Shown: positions 18,369 to 27,937 of the stretch, piece by piece
Position numbering within the stretch: position 1 is the stretch's first letter
Layout of the letters: the number at the start of each line of letters is the position of its first letter
Source: Vulcanimicrobiota bacterium
GTDB taxonomy: Bacteria; Vulcanimicrobiota; Vulcanimicrobiia; Vulcanimicrobiales; Vulcanimicrobiaceae
DNA length: 64,000 nucleotides
Assembly (NCBI GenBank): GCA_027452165.1
Contig: DAIDGX010000003.1
Span: 237,617 to 301,616, forward strand
Direction: 5' to 3'
Notes under the pieces: generated by a model
Databases searched by the model: none
Seen by the model: the letters and a program-made list of their open reading frames with translations, nothing else
Told to the model about the DNA's origin: nothing
Position numbers and translations under genes: made by a program

Positions 18369-20129
18369 ATGTTCTCGAAGATTCTGATCGCCAATCGCGG
18401 CGAAATCGCCATCCGCGTCATGCGCACCGCGCGCGAGATGGGCATCGCCACCGTCGCCGTGTACTCGGAACCCGATCGCGATGGCCTCCACGTCAAAACG
18501 GCCGACGAAGCCTATCTGCTCGGGCCCGCCGCGCCCTCGCAGAGTTACCTCAACATCGACAAGCTCCTCGACATCGCCGCGCGCAGCGGCGCACAAGCGA
18601 TCCACCCAGGCTACGGCTTTCTTGCCGAGAACGCCGCGTTCGCACGTCGCGTCATCGATGCGGGGCTCGTGTGGATCGGCCCGCATCCCGATGCGATCGA
18701 CGCAATGGGCGATAAACTGCGCGCACGGCAAGCGATGAAGGTCGCGAACGTTCCATTCGTCCCCGGAGGAACGGAGGCGATCGACGACGTGGCGGGCGCG
18801 CACGCAGCGGCGCAGCGATACGGATTGCCGCTCGCACTCAAAGCTTCGGGCGGCGGCGGTGGCAAAGGCCTGAAGGTCGCGCACACGCAGGACGAGATCG
18901 AGTCGGCATTCACCACCGCCAAACGCGAAGCCGAAGCCTATTTCAAAAACGGCACCATCTACGCAGAACGATATCTCGACAACCCCAAGCACGTCGAGCT
19001 CCAGATCCTCGCCGACAAGCACGGCAACGTGCTTCACGTCGGCGAGCGCGATTGTTCGCTGCAACGGCGACATCAAAAACTGTGGGAAGAGGCCCCCGCG
19101 CAGATTCCCGGCACGGTGCGCCACGCGATGCGCGAGGCCGGCATCCGCGCCGCGCAGGCGATCGGCTACGACTCGGTCGGCACCATCGAATGCCTCGTCA
19201 GCGGCGACGAGTTCTTCTTCCTCGAGATGAACACGCGCATTCAAGTCGAGCACACCGTGAGCGAGATGATCTCGGGCCTGGATCTGATTCGCGAACAGAT
19301 TCGCGTCGCGGCCGGCGAGCCGCTCGGATTCACGCAGGAGCAGATCGAATTTCGCGGCTTCGCAATCGAGGGACGCGTCAACGCCGAAGACCCGTCGGCA
19401 AACTTCCGCCCCGCTCCCGGAACGATCACCGCCTATCGCGAGCCCGCGGGCCTCGGCGTCCGCATCGATTCCGCAGCTTACCCGGGCTACACGATCTCGC
19501 CCGACTACGACTCCATGATCGCCAAGCTCATCGTCTGGGCGCCGACACGCGACCAGGCGATCGCGCGCCTCGCGCGAGCCATCGACGAATACGAGATCGC
19601 CGGCGTGCCGACCACGCTACCCTTGCTGCGCGCGCTTTGCGACCAGCAGAACGTGCGCGATGCGAGCTACGGCACGGCGACGCTCGAGGCATTTGCCGCC
19701 CGCCATTTCGCCGGTGCGACCAACGGCGCGACGCCTCCACCGGCGGGCGTCGATCCGGGCACGACGGCTCCCGAGCTACGCGTGGAGGTCAACGATCGCC
19801 TCTTCCGCGTGCGTTTGCTCGATGTGCCAGCCCCAGTTGCGACCGCGAGCACGCCCGGAGCGACACGCCGCGCCGCGCAGCGCAGCGCCGGGACGAGACG
19901 CCATGCCGCGGCTCACGGCAACGACGTGGTCTCCCCGATGCACGGCGTCGTCGTCGAGCTCAAGCTCAACCCCGGCGACGCCGTCGAGGAGCAGCAGGTC
20001 GTCGCCGTCATCGAAGCCATGAAGATGATGAACGAGATTCGGGCTCACAAGAGCGGCAGCATCACTGCGGTCCACGCCACAGCCGGAGCGACGGTCGAGG
20101 CAAACTCCCCCCTCGTCACAATCGAATAA
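18369..20129 (+). CDS. accA: Acyl-CoA carboxylase alpha subunit: biotin carboxylase fused to BCCP
   Basis: 586 residues. The N-terminal biotin carboxylase (1-450) has ILIANRGEIAIRVMRT, HPGYGFLAENA, the ATP-grasp glycine loop KASGGGGGKGLK and FFLEMNTRIQVEHTVSE. A linker of about 75 residues is followed by the BCCP domain, with the biotinyl lysine K552 in EAMKMMNEIRA. It carboxylates biotin for the PccB-type partner at 12335. The 586-residue form lacking the long BT domain of PccA resembles actinobacterial AccA1/AccA3. The symbol follows that usage and is tentative. Confidence 0.93.
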   Translation: MFSKILIANRGEIAIRVMRTAREMGIATVAVYSEPDRDGLHVKTADEAYLLGPAAPSQSYLNIDKLLDIAARSGAQAIHPGYGFLAENAAFARRVIDAGLVWIGPHPDAIDAMGDKLRARQAMKVANVPFVPGGTEAIDDVAGAHAAAQRYGLPLALKASGGGGGKGLKVAHTQDEIESAFTTAKREAEAYFKNGTIYAERYLDNPKHVELQILADKHGNVLHVGERDCSLQRRHQKLWEEAPAQIPGTVRHAMREAGIRAAQAIGYDSVGTIECLVSGDEFFFLEMNTRIQVEHTVSEMISGLDLIREQIRVAAGEPLGFTQEQIEFRGFAIEGRVNAEDPSANFRPAPGTITAYREPAGLGVRIDSAAYPGYTISPDYDSMIAKLIVWAPTRDQAIARLARAIDEYEIAGVPTTLPLLRALCDQQNVRDASYGTATLEAFAARHFAGATNGATPPPAGVDPGTTAPELRVEVNDRLFRVRLLDVPAPVATASTPGATRRAAQRSAGTRRHAAAHGNDVVSPMHGVVVELKLNPGDAVEEQQVVAVIEAMKMMNEIRAHKSGSITAVHATAGATVEANSPLVTIE

Positions 20130-20137
20130 TCCTCAAG

Positions 20138-20176
20138 TAATCCACGGGAAACAACGTTTATCCACCGTTATCCACA
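20138..20176 (+). other. Cluster of three DnaA-box-like 9-mers
   Basis: TTATCCACA (20168-20176) is a perfect consensus DnaA box. TTATCCACC (20158-20166) begins exactly 10 bp before it, one helical turn away. TAATCCACG (20138-20146) is a weaker copy 20 bp further left. All face the same way. This can act as a DnaA-controlled promoter, a titration site or part of an origin. No dnaA, dnaN or parAB gene is in the window, so an origin is not claimed. Confidence 0.6.
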
Positions 20177-20211
20177 ATGACATCGAAAACGCCGGATCAA
20201 CTTTAGGCATC

Positions 20212-20481
20212 GTGGACACCGACGCGTTTACTCTTCTCCTCCGCGAGCGCTCGTACTGCATCCCGCGGGTCTCGGCTCAGGCTATCGTTGATGCGGCAGC
20301 CCGGCGCGAGCCAGAGGTACGTATCAGCGTCTGCACGCACGAACCAGGCGTCAACGTTGACGTAGTCATTGATGTTGCGCAGGTCGTACGCATTATCGAG
20401 CACAAGTTTCTCGAAAATGCCCCGTTAGTAGCGTGGTTACGATCGGATGATCGAATCGTCGAACTCGCAGCCTACCGCTAA
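20212..20481 (+). CDS. Hypothetical small protein
   Basis: 89 residues from GTG 20212, with only a weak AGG upstream. The sequence (RVSAQAIVDAAARREPEVRIS, then a hydrophobic VDVVIDVAQVVRIIEHKF) is compatible with a small soluble alpha/beta protein, but no family is recognised. The opposite strand (20203-20403) is open too, so the coding strand is uncertain. It follows the DnaA-box cluster by 35 bp and faces the HNH gene. Confidence 0.4.
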   Translation: MDTDAFTLLLRERSYCIPRVSAQAIVDAAARREPEVRISVCTHEPGVNVDVVIDVAQVVRIIEHKFLENAPLVAWLRSDDRIVELAAYR

Positions 20482-20490
20482 AATTTCGGA

Positions 20491-21234
20491 TCAACCAGCC
20501 GCCAGCGCGATTTCGTGCAAAACAGCCAAAAAATCGGTCGCATCCGTCAAGCGCTCGATCGCAGGAACACCGCGGTGAGGCATGACGTAACGCGAATAGA
20601 TAAACAGTAGCGCATCCACCCTCTCGATGTTATCTTTGCGCTCATCATTGCAATAGGTGCAGGCTGCCACAACCCATTCACGTTGACATTTTTTGAGTTG
20701 CGCCGGCGTAAGATGCGCCCCTATCCTTCGTGTCCACGAGCGAGGGATCAAATGATCGGGCACGAGCCCGAACAGGTTCCGCACCGCGTCCTCGGCAAGG
20801 CCTTCTCCCACCAACGCTTGACGCAGGCGGGAGTCAGAAAACTGCAGGCTCGTTTGCGTCGCAATCGTGCGCGAGGCTAATGCGTCGATTTGCGCCAGGC
20901 GCAACCGTCGAGCTTCCTCACTGCCCTCGTGATAGACGCAGCGATATCCGTATCGATTAAAAATTGTGTATGGGGCATCTGTTGGGATAAATTCATCGTC
21001 ATCGTGCGCATTGCGGTGGCGCCGGCTACGCCGCGTGACGTTAAAGAGCGCACCGTAGCTCGCGTGGTCGAGCCCCCAACGATTACCACATGGACACCGC
21101 GCTTCTATCCAATTCCGTGCAACGATGTAACGCGCATCAACGTCCCCCCGCTCATTGCAGCGCGGGCACGGTCGTATCAGCGCGACCTTCTGGTAAGGCA
21201 CGCCGTAGCCGTCGAGTTCGAACAGCGTCTCCAT
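20491..21234 (-). CDS. Zinc-ribbon HNH-type endonuclease
   Basis: 247 residues. The N-terminal CPRC and CPCGNRW (about residues 23-60) form a two-CxxC zinc ribbon. The C-terminal LVPDHLIPRSW and CTYCNDERKDN give the His-...-Asn arrangement of an HNH nuclease, with the second Cys pair binding structural zinc. A region YTIFNRYGYRCVYH sits between them. No methyltransferase or other restriction partner is adjacent. Composition is somewhat lower in GC than the neighbours, suggesting acquisition. The role (defence or mobile-element nuclease) is inferred from the domain only. Confidence 0.65.
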   Translation of the reverse strand: METLFELDGYGVPYQKVALIRPCPRCNERGDVDARYIVARNWIEARCPCGNRWGLDHASYGALFNVTRRSRRHRNAHDDDEFIPTDAPYTIFNRYGYRCVYHEGSEEARRLRLAQIDALASRTIATQTSLQFSDSRLRQALVGEGLAEDAVRNLFGLVPDHLIPRSWTRRIGAHLTPAQLKKCQREWVVAACTYCNDERKDNIERVDALLFIYSRYVMPHRGVPAIERLTDATDFLAVLHEIALAAG

Positions 21235-21288
21235 TTTGCATTGACACCTTAACCGCGCCCCGGGTCATGGCCTCTGGGCGCACCTGCA

Positions 21289-22512
21289 TCATCGCGACCC
21301 ACGGATCGTTGCGAGGGGTACGGCGAGCACGGTGCCTTTTGCGGAGCCGATGACGAGCGTATCGTTGACGACGATCGGTGAACCGACGTTAAAGCGTACC
21401 GGTTCGTGCAATTCGCCGCGCACGGCGCCGGTGCGCGCATCGAGCGCCCACAGGGTGCCGCCGAGATCACCAAAGTAGAGGATTCCGCGTACGAGCACGG
21501 CGCCACCCTTCACCGCGCCGTGTACGCGACGGCGCCACAGCACGCGTCCGCTCGCGGGGTCGAGCGCGTGCATCTCCGGTTCGAGCGCACTGCCCACGTA
21601 GAGCCGTCCACCCGCGACGAGCGGGATCGCCGCTTCGTTACGCGCGGGCACCACACCGTGCCCGAGCGCGCGCGTCCACAGCAGCGCGCCGCTTCGCAGA
21701 TCGAGCGCATAGGCATACTGTTCGGCCGAGCCGCGTTCGCCGAAACAGCGCGGATCGCGATCGAGCATACGCAAGTAGCCGCCGTACACGCGACGCTCAT
21801 CGGCTGCGACGGGTTGATCGGTAAATGCGGCGCGACAATCGGGAAAACGATGGCGCCACACGATCGCACCGTCGCGCGCGCGCACGCGCAACACCGCGTT
21901 GGGAAAGCCGCCGGAGACGAGCACCGTACCGTCGCCGAGATCGACGACGGCGGTCATGGCTGCGCTCGATCGGATGCGCTCGCGCCACCGTATCCGTCCC
22001 GTCTGCGGGTCGAGTCCGAGCAGCACGCCCGCACCGTCGAGGTGGACGTACGTGCCGCCCGCGATCGCACCGGTCGCCATGCCCGTACCCGGGAGCGCGA
22101 CGCTCCACCGTGGCGCGCCGGTCGCGGCATCGACGCCGTAGATCGTGCTCGGCGGCACGCCGAAGACCACCGCGTGCGGTGGGTTCCACACCTGCGGCAG
22201 GTTGTCGCCCGATGAGACGATCACGACACCGCGATCCACGAGCGGCGCCGACATCAACTGGTTGTCGGCAGTGAACTGCCAGCGCAGCTTGCCGGTCGCG
22301 AAATCGATCGCGGTGAGCGTTCGCGCATTCGATGCAACGTAGATCGTGCCGCCGGCATAGGTTGGCGAGGATGAGATGCCCGCATCGGTCTGGACGCGCC
22401 AATGCACGCGTGCCGGAACCGCCGCGTCGCGCACAACCGCATTCAGCGACGGCTTTAGGCGAAATGCGTGCCACGCGAGGAGCGCGAGCAGTATCGAAGC
22501 GACGAGCTTCAT
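21289..22512 (-). CDS. PQQ-like beta-propeller repeat protein, exported
   Basis: 407 residues with an N-terminal signal (MKLVASILLALLAWHAF). Repeats of the pattern TLTAIDFATGKLRWQF, YGVDAATGAPRWSVAL, LGLDPQTGRIRWRER, MHALDPASGRVLWRR and LWALDARTGAV are the tryptophan-docking motifs of PQQ/BamB-type propellers, about seven blades. Calcium/PQQ catalytic residues are not evident, so this is more likely a scaffold or binding protein than a dehydrogenase. It is the last gene of a minus-strand group with the GNAT and serine hydrolase genes. Confidence 0.8.
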   Translation of the reverse strand: MKLVASILLALLAWHAFRLKPSLNAVVRDAAVPARVHWRVQTDAGISSSPTYAGGTIYVASNARTLTAIDFATGKLRWQFTADNQLMSAPLVDRGVVIVSSGDNLPQVWNPPHAVVFGVPPSTIYGVDAATGAPRWSVALPGTGMATGAIAGGTYVHLDGAGVLLGLDPQTGRIRWRERIRSSAAMTAVVDLGDGTVLVSGGFPNAVLRVRARDGAIVWRHRFPDCRAAFTDQPVAADERRVYGGYLRMLDRDPRCFGERGSAEQYAYALDLRSGALLWTRALGHGVVPARNEAAIPLVAGGRLYVGSALEPEMHALDPASGRVLWRRRVHGAVKGGAVLVRGILYFGDLGGTLWALDARTGAVRGELHEPVRFNVGSPIVVNDTLVIGSAKGTVLAVPLATIRGSR

Positions 22513-22518
22513 GATCCT

Positions 22519-23115
22519 TTAGATGATCGGCACGTTCGGTGCGGCATCGCGCGGCACGAGCCCGCGCACCCGCGGGTCCGGCACAACCTCAATCTGGCGT
22601 TTGAACGGCGTGAACCCGGAGCGCAGGTAGAATGCGATCGCGTCGGGATGGTCGAGCGTACAGGTGTGGAGCCAGACGCGTTCGACCGGGTGCGACCACG
22701 CGATCTCGAGCGCGCGATTCATCAGCCACCGGCCGGTTCCGGTACCGATCATCGTGGCGGTCAGCCCGAGATAGGTAAGCTCGCAGGCGCCGGTCACGCG
22801 AAAGTCGAGCTCGAGCAACCCCTCGTCGCTCCCGTCGTCTTCGAGGGCATAGACCTCGACGCGCGGATCGTCGAGCACGGCGCGAAGCGCCGTATCGTCG
22901 AGTTCGAGCCGCGAAAACCAGAGGTATGCGTCGCCGACCCGATGATACAGCGCGCGATACCATGCACACGAGGGATGCTCGACGCGTCGCAGGTGCGCCC
23001 GGACGCCGGGCGGATCGGGGCGCACCTGCGGCCGCTCGCGCATCTCGAGGTTCGTCACCACGTTGACGAGGGTGCCTATTGGAACATCGTGATACCCGGG
23101 AGCCCAATCACCCAT
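22519..23115 (-). CDS. GNAT-family N-acetyltransferase
   Basis: 198 residues. The GNAT core is visible: LELDFRVTGACELTYLGLTATMIGTGTGRWLMNRA contains strand 4 and the acetyl-CoA loop (GTGTGRWLM in place of Q/RxxGxG/A), and HPDAIAFYLRSGFTPFKRQ is the C-terminal motif B. The substrate is unknown. It lies 3 bp downstream of the serine hydrolase stop and 6 bp upstream of the propeller gene, so these three form a transcription unit. Confidence 0.83.
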   Translation of the reverse strand: MGDWAPGYHDVPIGTLVNVVTNLEMRERPQVRPDPPGVRAHLRRVEHPSCAWYRALYHRVGDAYLWFSRLELDDTALRAVLDDPRVEVYALEDDGSDEGLLELDFRVTGACELTYLGLTATMIGTGTGRWLMNRALEIAWSHPVERVWLHTCTLDHPDAIAFYLRSGFTPFKRQIEVVPDPRVRGLVPRDAAPNVPII

Positions 23116-23118
23116 GGA

Positions 23119-24786
23119 CTATCGCACCTTCATAAAGGTCATGCGGCGTCCGTTTTGGAGCAGCACGAGCGACGTCACCTCACCGTTGGCGCCGCGGGCG
23201 AAGCGGATCGCCGCGGTTACGATGTGATAGTCGAAACGATCCCTCGCCGAGGGGTAGATTTCGTATGCCGGCCGCCCGCCGAGTTGCGCGTACACGTGCA
23301 CGCCTTTCACCGCGATCGTAAACGTCACGCCGTTTGCCGCATAGCTACCGGCGTAGCCTGCGAGCGTCGCTGCATCAAGCGCCACGACCGGCGGGTAGGC
23401 GGGCGCGAGTCGAGCGGTCATCGGATGACCGTTCGGGCCAAGACGATACACGGGAATGTGACGGCCGCCTTGCGTGAGGATCAGGCCGACGACCTGGCCG
23501 CGTTGGCGGATGAACTCGAGATAGGCTGGAACGACCGTGTAGAAAAAATGATCCTCGCTCGATGCAAAGACGGGCTCGGCCGCTTGTCCGACGATCTGCG
23601 CGATCAACTGATGACCGCGCCGCGTGATCTGATAGGTGATCGCAAGCTGCGGATTGGCGTACGTGCCGACGTACTGATCGAGTACGTCGGCGGCGAGCGG
23701 CGCCGTATGCATTTGCGGCGTTAGCGGGTACGTCGGATCGAGGATACGCCCGGCAATGTCGGCCACCTCGGGGCCGTTGCTCATGATCACGACGCCGCGC
23801 GTGCGCGCGGCGTTCATCATGATCATCGCGTGATACCCCGCGGTATCTCCGTCATGCTGGATCAGGTGATCGCGTTCGTCCGTCCACCATACGAGCCCGA
23901 TACGGTATCCCGCCGCCACCGGCGCGCGCGGACGCTGCGCAAAGCGCATCGCCGCCGCGAGCGGTCCGTGCCCCATCGCGGCGTGCAGATAGAGCAGCAT
24001 ATCGTGCAGATCCGAGCGGATCGCTCCGGCACCCGCAAAGGCGTCGGTGAACTCCCACGAGTGCACCGGCAGATCGGCATCGTCATGCCCCACCGCAAAC
24101 CGCGCGAGATCGGCCGGTCCAATCGCGATGCGCGTTTCGCTCATGCCGAGTGGTTTCCAGACGTCGTCCCGCACCATCGTCGCGTACGTTTCGTGCGAAC
24201 GACGGGCAAGCGCGTGCCCCAGCAGTCCGATACCGAGATTCGAATACTCGAACGCGGCGCCGGGATCGCGCGGCAGCGTATAGGCATTCAGAAATGCGTA
24301 CAGGCGCTTGACGCCGTATGCCGCGTAAGGATTTGCCGGATCGGTATGCTTGGAAAAATTGTTTGGCATGCGCGGAAGGCCGCTGCGCTGCTCCGCGAGA
24401 GTACGCAGCGTGATCTGCTTACCATCGCGCGACGGCACATGAACGCTCGTGGGAAGATAGCGTTGCACCGGATCGCTCAGATGCACTTGCCCGTCGAGCG
24501 CCATCTCGGCGAGCACGGTTGCGGTAAACGTCTTCGTGATCGAACCGATCTCGAAGAGCGTGTGCTCATCGAGCGCCCGCGCGTTCCCCGCACTTCCCGC
24601 CAGGTACGTCCGCACGACGCCGTGGTCGATCGTGCCCACGACGATGCCCGTACCGGGATGGCCCGCGACACGTGCATCGATCAGCGCTTGAACATCTGCC
24701 GGTGCGGGCGTAGCAGGTGAAGCAAGGGTGGCAAGCGGCGTCAGGATCGTCACCAGTGCGACCAAAGCCGGAATGCGATGTCTCAT
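23119..24786 (-). CDS. Secreted class C beta-lactamase-like serine hydrolase
   Basis: 555 residues from ATG 24786, with a signal peptide ([25 protein letters not shown]). The SxxK nucleophile motif is SITK at 82-85 and the YxN motif is [14 protein letters not shown]. The AmpC-like domain (about 30-350) is followed by two ~100-residue C-terminal domains seen in many esterase or D-aminopeptidase relatives. Family members hydrolyse D-amino acid peptides or esters in the periplasm. AAGAAGG lies about 8 nt before the start. The frame continues open another 350 codons upstream, but that is antisense to the mutase gene. Confidence 0.88.
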   Translation of the reverse strand: MRHRIPALVALVTILTPLATLASPATPAPADVQALIDARVAGHPGTGIVVGTIDHGVVRTYLAGSAGNARALDEHTLFEIGSITKTFTATVLAEMALDGQVHLSDPVQRYLPTSVHVPSRDGKQITLRTLAEQRSGLPRMPNNFSKHTDPANPYAAYGVKRLYAFLNAYTLPRDPGAAFEYSNLGIGLLGHALARRSHETYATMVRDDVWKPLGMSETRIAIGPADLARFAVGHDDADLPVHSWEFTDAFAGAGAIRSDLHDMLLYLHAAMGHGPLAAAMRFAQRPRAPVAAGYRIGLVWWTDERDHLIQHDGDTAGYHAMIMMNAARTRGVVIMSNGPEVADIAGRILDPTYPLTPQMHTAPLAADVLDQYVGTYANPQLAITYQITRRGHQLIAQIVGQAAEPVFASSEDHFFYTVVPAYLEFIRQRGQVVGLILTQGGRHIPVYRLGPNGHPMTARLAPAYPPVVALDAATLAGYAGSYAANGVTFTIAVKGVHVYAQLGGRPAYEIYPSARDRFDYHIVTAAIRFARGANGEVTSLVLLQNGRRMTFMKVR

Positions 24787-24849
24787 CGCGGCGCCTTCTT
24801 CGCAAGGGGGGACAAGTACCCCCGCGTGGCGCGCCGAATGAGGCAGATC

Positions 24850-26430
24850 ATGGCACGGGAGGAGAACGCGAGCGGGATTCCGCTCCAGGCACGCTACGAT
24901 CGAGTCGAGGGCACGCCGAACGACCTGGGCGAACCGGGAGCATTCCCGTACGCGCGCGGCATTCGCGCCGACATGTATCGCGGGCGTTTGTGGACCATGC
25001 GGCAGTATGCCGGGTTCGCGACCGCCGCCGAGTCGAACGCACGCTACCGCTACCTGCTCGATCGCGGCCAGACCGGACTCTCCGTCGCGTTCGACCTTCC
25101 CACGCAACTCGGCTACGATTCCGATGCGCCGCAAGCGCACGGCGAGGTAGGTAAGGTCGGGGTCGCCATCGATTCCGTCGCTGACATGGAGACGCTCTTC
25201 GAGGGGATCCCGCTCGATCGCGTCACCGTCTCGATGACGATCAATGCGCCTGCATCGATCCTGCTCGCGATGGTTCTCGCCGTTGCGCGCCGGCGCGGCA
25301 TCGCCTTCGACCAACTCGGCGGCACGATCCAGAACGACGTGCTCAAAGAGTACGTGGCGCGCGGGACGTACATCTATCCGCCCGAGCCGTCGATCCGCTT
25401 GGTCACCGATGTGATGGCCTACTGCGCGCGTGAGGTGCCGCAGTGGAACACCATCTCGATCTCCGGCTATCATATCCGTGAAGCGGGCTCGACCGCCGTC
25501 GAAGAGATCGCCTTTACGCTCTCGAACGCGAAGGCGTACCTGCGCGCTGCCCGCGGTGCCGGGATCGACCTCGACGCGGTTGCTCCGCGCATCTCGTTCT
25601 TCTGGAATGCGCACAACGACTTTTTCGAAGAGGTCGCCAAATTTCGCGCGGCGCGCTTGCTCTGGGCGCACATCACGCGCGACGAGTTCGGTTGTCGCGA
25701 CCCGCGCTCGCAGATGCTGCGTTTCCACACCCAGACCGGCGGTTCGACACTCACCGCGCAAGAGCCCGATAACAACGTCGTACGGGTGACGCTGCAGGCA
25801 CTCGCGGCAGTCCTCGGCGGGACGCAGTCGCTGCACACCAACGGCAAGGACGAGGCTCTCGCGCTGCCCACGGCCGAGAGCGCAAAGCTCGCCCTTCGCA
25901 CGCAGCAGATCATCGGCTACGAATCCGGTGTGGCGGACGTCGTCGATCCGCTCGCCGGCTCGTACTACGTCGAATCGCTCACCAACGAACTCGTGGATCG
26001 CGCCCGACGCCTGATCGATGAAGTCGATGCGATGGGCGGCAGCATCGCCGCAATCGAAAGCGGTTGGATGCAGACGCGCATCGCGGACTCAGCGTACCGG
26101 GCGCAGCAAGAGATCGAGAGCGGCGCAAGCGTGGTCGTCGGGGTCAATCGCTTTGCCGAAACGGGCACCGCGAACGCCCGCATCCCGCTGCAGCGCATCG
26201 ACGAGCGCGTCGAGCGCGAGCAAGCCGCCCGGCTCCGGGCCTTCCGCGACGCCCGCGACGTGGCTTGCGTCGAGGCGCGCCTTGCGTCGGTGCGCGCCGC
26301 TGCGAGTGGAAACGAAAACCTTATGCCGCACTTCGTCGAGGCGGTGGATGCGGGCGCGACGCTCGGCGAGATTTGCAACGTGCTCCGCGACGTCTTCGGA
26401 ACGTACCACGCACGGGAGATCGTCGCATGA
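24850..26430 (+). CDS. mcmA: Methylmalonyl-CoA mutase large subunit, no B12 domain
   Basis: 526 residues from ATG 24850 (GAGG 6 nt before it; ATG 24838 is an alternative). Characteristic blocks include [56 protein letters not shown] and [14 protein letters not shown]. It isomerises (R)-methylmalonyl-CoA to succinyl-CoA. The length covers only the TIM-barrel and linker, and the cobalamin-binding DxHxxG domain is missing, as in archaeal and Chloroflexi split enzymes. The small B12 subunit must be encoded elsewhere. ATGA overlap couples it to the epimerase gene. Confidence 0.93.
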   Translation: MAREENASGIPLQARYDRVEGTPNDLGEPGAFPYARGIRADMYRGRLWTMRQYAGFATAAESNARYRYLLDRGQTGLSVAFDLPTQLGYDSDAPQAHGEVGKVGVAIDSVADMETLFEGIPLDRVTVSMTINAPASILLAMVLAVARRRGIAFDQLGGTIQNDVLKEYVARGTYIYPPEPSIRLVTDVMAYCAREVPQWNTISISGYHIREAGSTAVEEIAFTLSNAKAYLRAARGAGIDLDAVAPRISFFWNAHNDFFEEVAKFRAARLLWAHITRDEFGCRDPRSQMLRFHTQTGGSTLTAQEPDNNVVRVTLQALAAVLGGTQSLHTNGKDEALALPTAESAKLALRTQQIIGYESGVADVVDPLAGSYYVESLTNELVDRARRLIDEVDAMGGSIAAIESGWMQTRIADSAYRAQQEIESGASVVVGVNRFAETGTANARIPLQRIDERVEREQAARLRAFRDARDVACVEARLASVRAAASGNENLMPHFVEAVDAGATLGEICNVLRDVFGTYHAREIVA

Positions 26431-26825
26431 CGATCGACCACATCGCGATCGTCGTCAAAGATCTCGAAGCCACCGTAGCGCTCTACACGACGACCCTTGG
26501 CTTTCGTCAGGTGTATCGCGAAACGATCGCGGATCAGGGCATCGAAGCCGTCGGACTCGAAGCGGGCGACTCGATCATCGAACTGCTGCGCCCGCTCGAC
26601 GAGAACTCGCCCATCGCGCGCTATCGCGGCGACGCCGAGACGAAGCTGCATCACACGGCCTATCGCGTGGAGGACATCGAAGCCGCGCTTGCGGCCTACC
26701 GCGAAAAGGGCGTGCGACTCATCGACGAGCACCCGCGACGTGGAGCGCACGGCAACCTCATCGCGTTCCTACACCCGAAATCGACCGGGGGAACGTTGAT
26801 CGAACTCTGTCAAAAGTCGCACTGA
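26427..26825 (+). CDS. mce: Methylmalonyl-CoA epimerase
   Basis: 132 residues, vicinal-oxygen-chelate fold, normal size. It interconverts (S)- and (R)-methylmalonyl-CoA between carboxylase and mutase. Metal ligands are visible in [13 protein letters not shown] (His), [15 protein letters not shown] (His) and GGTLIELCQ (Glu). The start overlaps the mutase stop (ATGA), so the pair is translated together. Confidence 0.93.
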   Translation: MTIDHIAIVVKDLEATVALYTTTLGFRQVYRETIADQGIEAVGLEAGDSIIELLRPLDENSPIARYRGDAETKLHHTAYRVEDIEAALAAYREKGVRLIDEHPRRGAHGNLIAFLHPKSTGGTLIELCQKSH

Positions 26826-26881
26826 CGCTGGCGCGCGCGTAAATTCACAAGACCTTCTCTTTCGTATCACCATGTGCGCGC

Positions 26882-26887
26882 TAATCT
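26882..26887 (+). promoter_or_regulatory. TAATCT -10 box of a likely leaderless promoter
   Basis: TAATCT ends exactly 6 nt before the ATG at 26894, placing the predicted transcription start on or next to the A of the start codon. No clear -35 hexamer is seen 17 bp upstream, and no Shine-Dalgarno sequence is present. Confidence 0.45.
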
Positions 26888-26893
26888 TTGCCC

Positions 26894-27937
26894 ATGAGCG
26901 CTCAACTCGATCCGTATTTCGATCACGCGCCGCGTATCGTCATTTGGGAGATGACACGCGCGTGTGCCCTTGCTTGCAAGCACTGCCGCGCCGAAGCGGT
27001 TCCACGCCGCCATCACGATGAGCTGACGACCGGCGAAGCCTTCGCGCTCGTCGACCAAATAGCCGATGCGCGTGCCTCGCTGTTGGTCCTGAGCGGCGGC
27101 GACCCGCTGATGCGCGACGACATCTATAAGGTCGTCGAACACGCACGCTTGCGCCGGTTGACCGTTGCGGTGACGCCGAGCGCGACGGGTCGCCTGACCG
27201 AAGAGGCATTGCGGCGCATCTACGTGGCGGGTGCTCATCGCATCGCGATCAGTCTCGACGCCCCGGACGAAGCCGCACACGATGCGTTTCGCGGCGTTCG
27301 GGGCTCCTTTGCACGGACGATGAACGCGATACGCGTCGCTCGCGAGATCGGACTCGACGTCCAAGTCAATACCACGCTCTCGCGTTTCAACGCCCATCGG
27401 ATCGAAGACTTCGTCACCTTGCTCACGACGCTCGACATCGCGCTCTGGAGCGTCTTCTTCCTCATACCGGTCGGACGCGCTTCGCTCGAGTTAATGCTCG
27501 ACGCCCCCGAGACTGATGGCGCGTTCGATCGTATTTTCCGCGCAACCGGTGACGCACCGTTCGCCATCAAGACGACGGAGGCGCCGCATTACCGCCGGTT
27601 TCTCGCGCAACACGCCGCGGGCGGACCGCACACCTTCGGCATCGGCGACGGCCGCGGCTTCGTCTTCGTCTCGCATACGGGCGACGTCTATCCGAGCGGC
27701 TTTCTTCCGCTCGCCGTCGGGAACGTTCGCACGACGACGCTCGGCGCGCTCTACCGCGACGATCCCATCTTCCGCCGGTTGCGCCAACCGTGGACGTTCA
27801 ACGGCAAGTGCGGCACCTGCGAATTCAACGCGATCTGCGGCGGCTCGCGCGCCCGCGCCTACGCAACCACCGGCGATCCCTTCGAAAGCGACCCTACCTG
27901 CTCGTACCGCGCTATCCCCGTGGAGGCTCATGTTTAA
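26894..27937 (+). CDS. Radical SAM/SPASM protein, TIGR04053/AhbD-like
   Basis: 347 residues. The radical SAM cluster motif is CALACKHC near residue 23, followed by AEAVPRRHHDELTTGEAF and LSGGDPLMRDD. The C-terminal SPASM-type auxiliary cluster region has CGTCEFNAICGGSRARAYATTGD and a final Cys. The opening PRIVIWEMTRAC is typical of TIGR04053-type proteins, relatives of the haem synthase AhbD. Its partner, 8 bp overlapping, is AhbC/NirJ-like, which supports a tetrapyrrole side-chain reaction. A peptide-modifying function cannot be excluded. Confidence 0.85.
   Translation: MSAQLDPYFDHAPRIVIWEMTRACALACKHCRAEAVPRRHHDELTTGEAFALVDQIADARASLLVLSGGDPLMRDDIYKVVEHARLRRLTVAVTPSATGRLTEEALRRIYVAGAHRIAISLDAPDEAAHDAFRGVRGSFARTMNAIRVAREIGLDVQVNTTLSRFNAHRIEDFVTLLTTLDIALWSVFFLIPVGRASLELMLDAPETDGAFDRIFRATGDAPFAIKTTEAPHYRRFLAQHAAGGPHTFGIGDGRGFVFVSHTGDVYPSGFLPLAVGNVRTTTLGALYRDDPIFRRLRQPWTFNGKCGTCEFNAICGGSRARAYATTGDPFESDPTCSYRAIPVEAHV

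Noticed and set aside
20130..20211. Chromosomal origin of replication
   Set aside because: Only three boxes, no AT-rich unwinding element or origin-linked genes; reported only as a DnaA-box cluster.
20203..20403. Minus-strand 66-codon frame opposite the small gene at 20212
   Set aside because: No ribosome-binding site and shorter; neither strand is certain, but the plus frame is longer and ends cleanly before the HNH gene.
24787..25836. 350-codon upstream extension of the serine hydrolase frame
   Set aside because: It is antisense to the methylmalonyl-CoA mutase gene, and a signal peptide with a ribosome-binding site starts at 24786.
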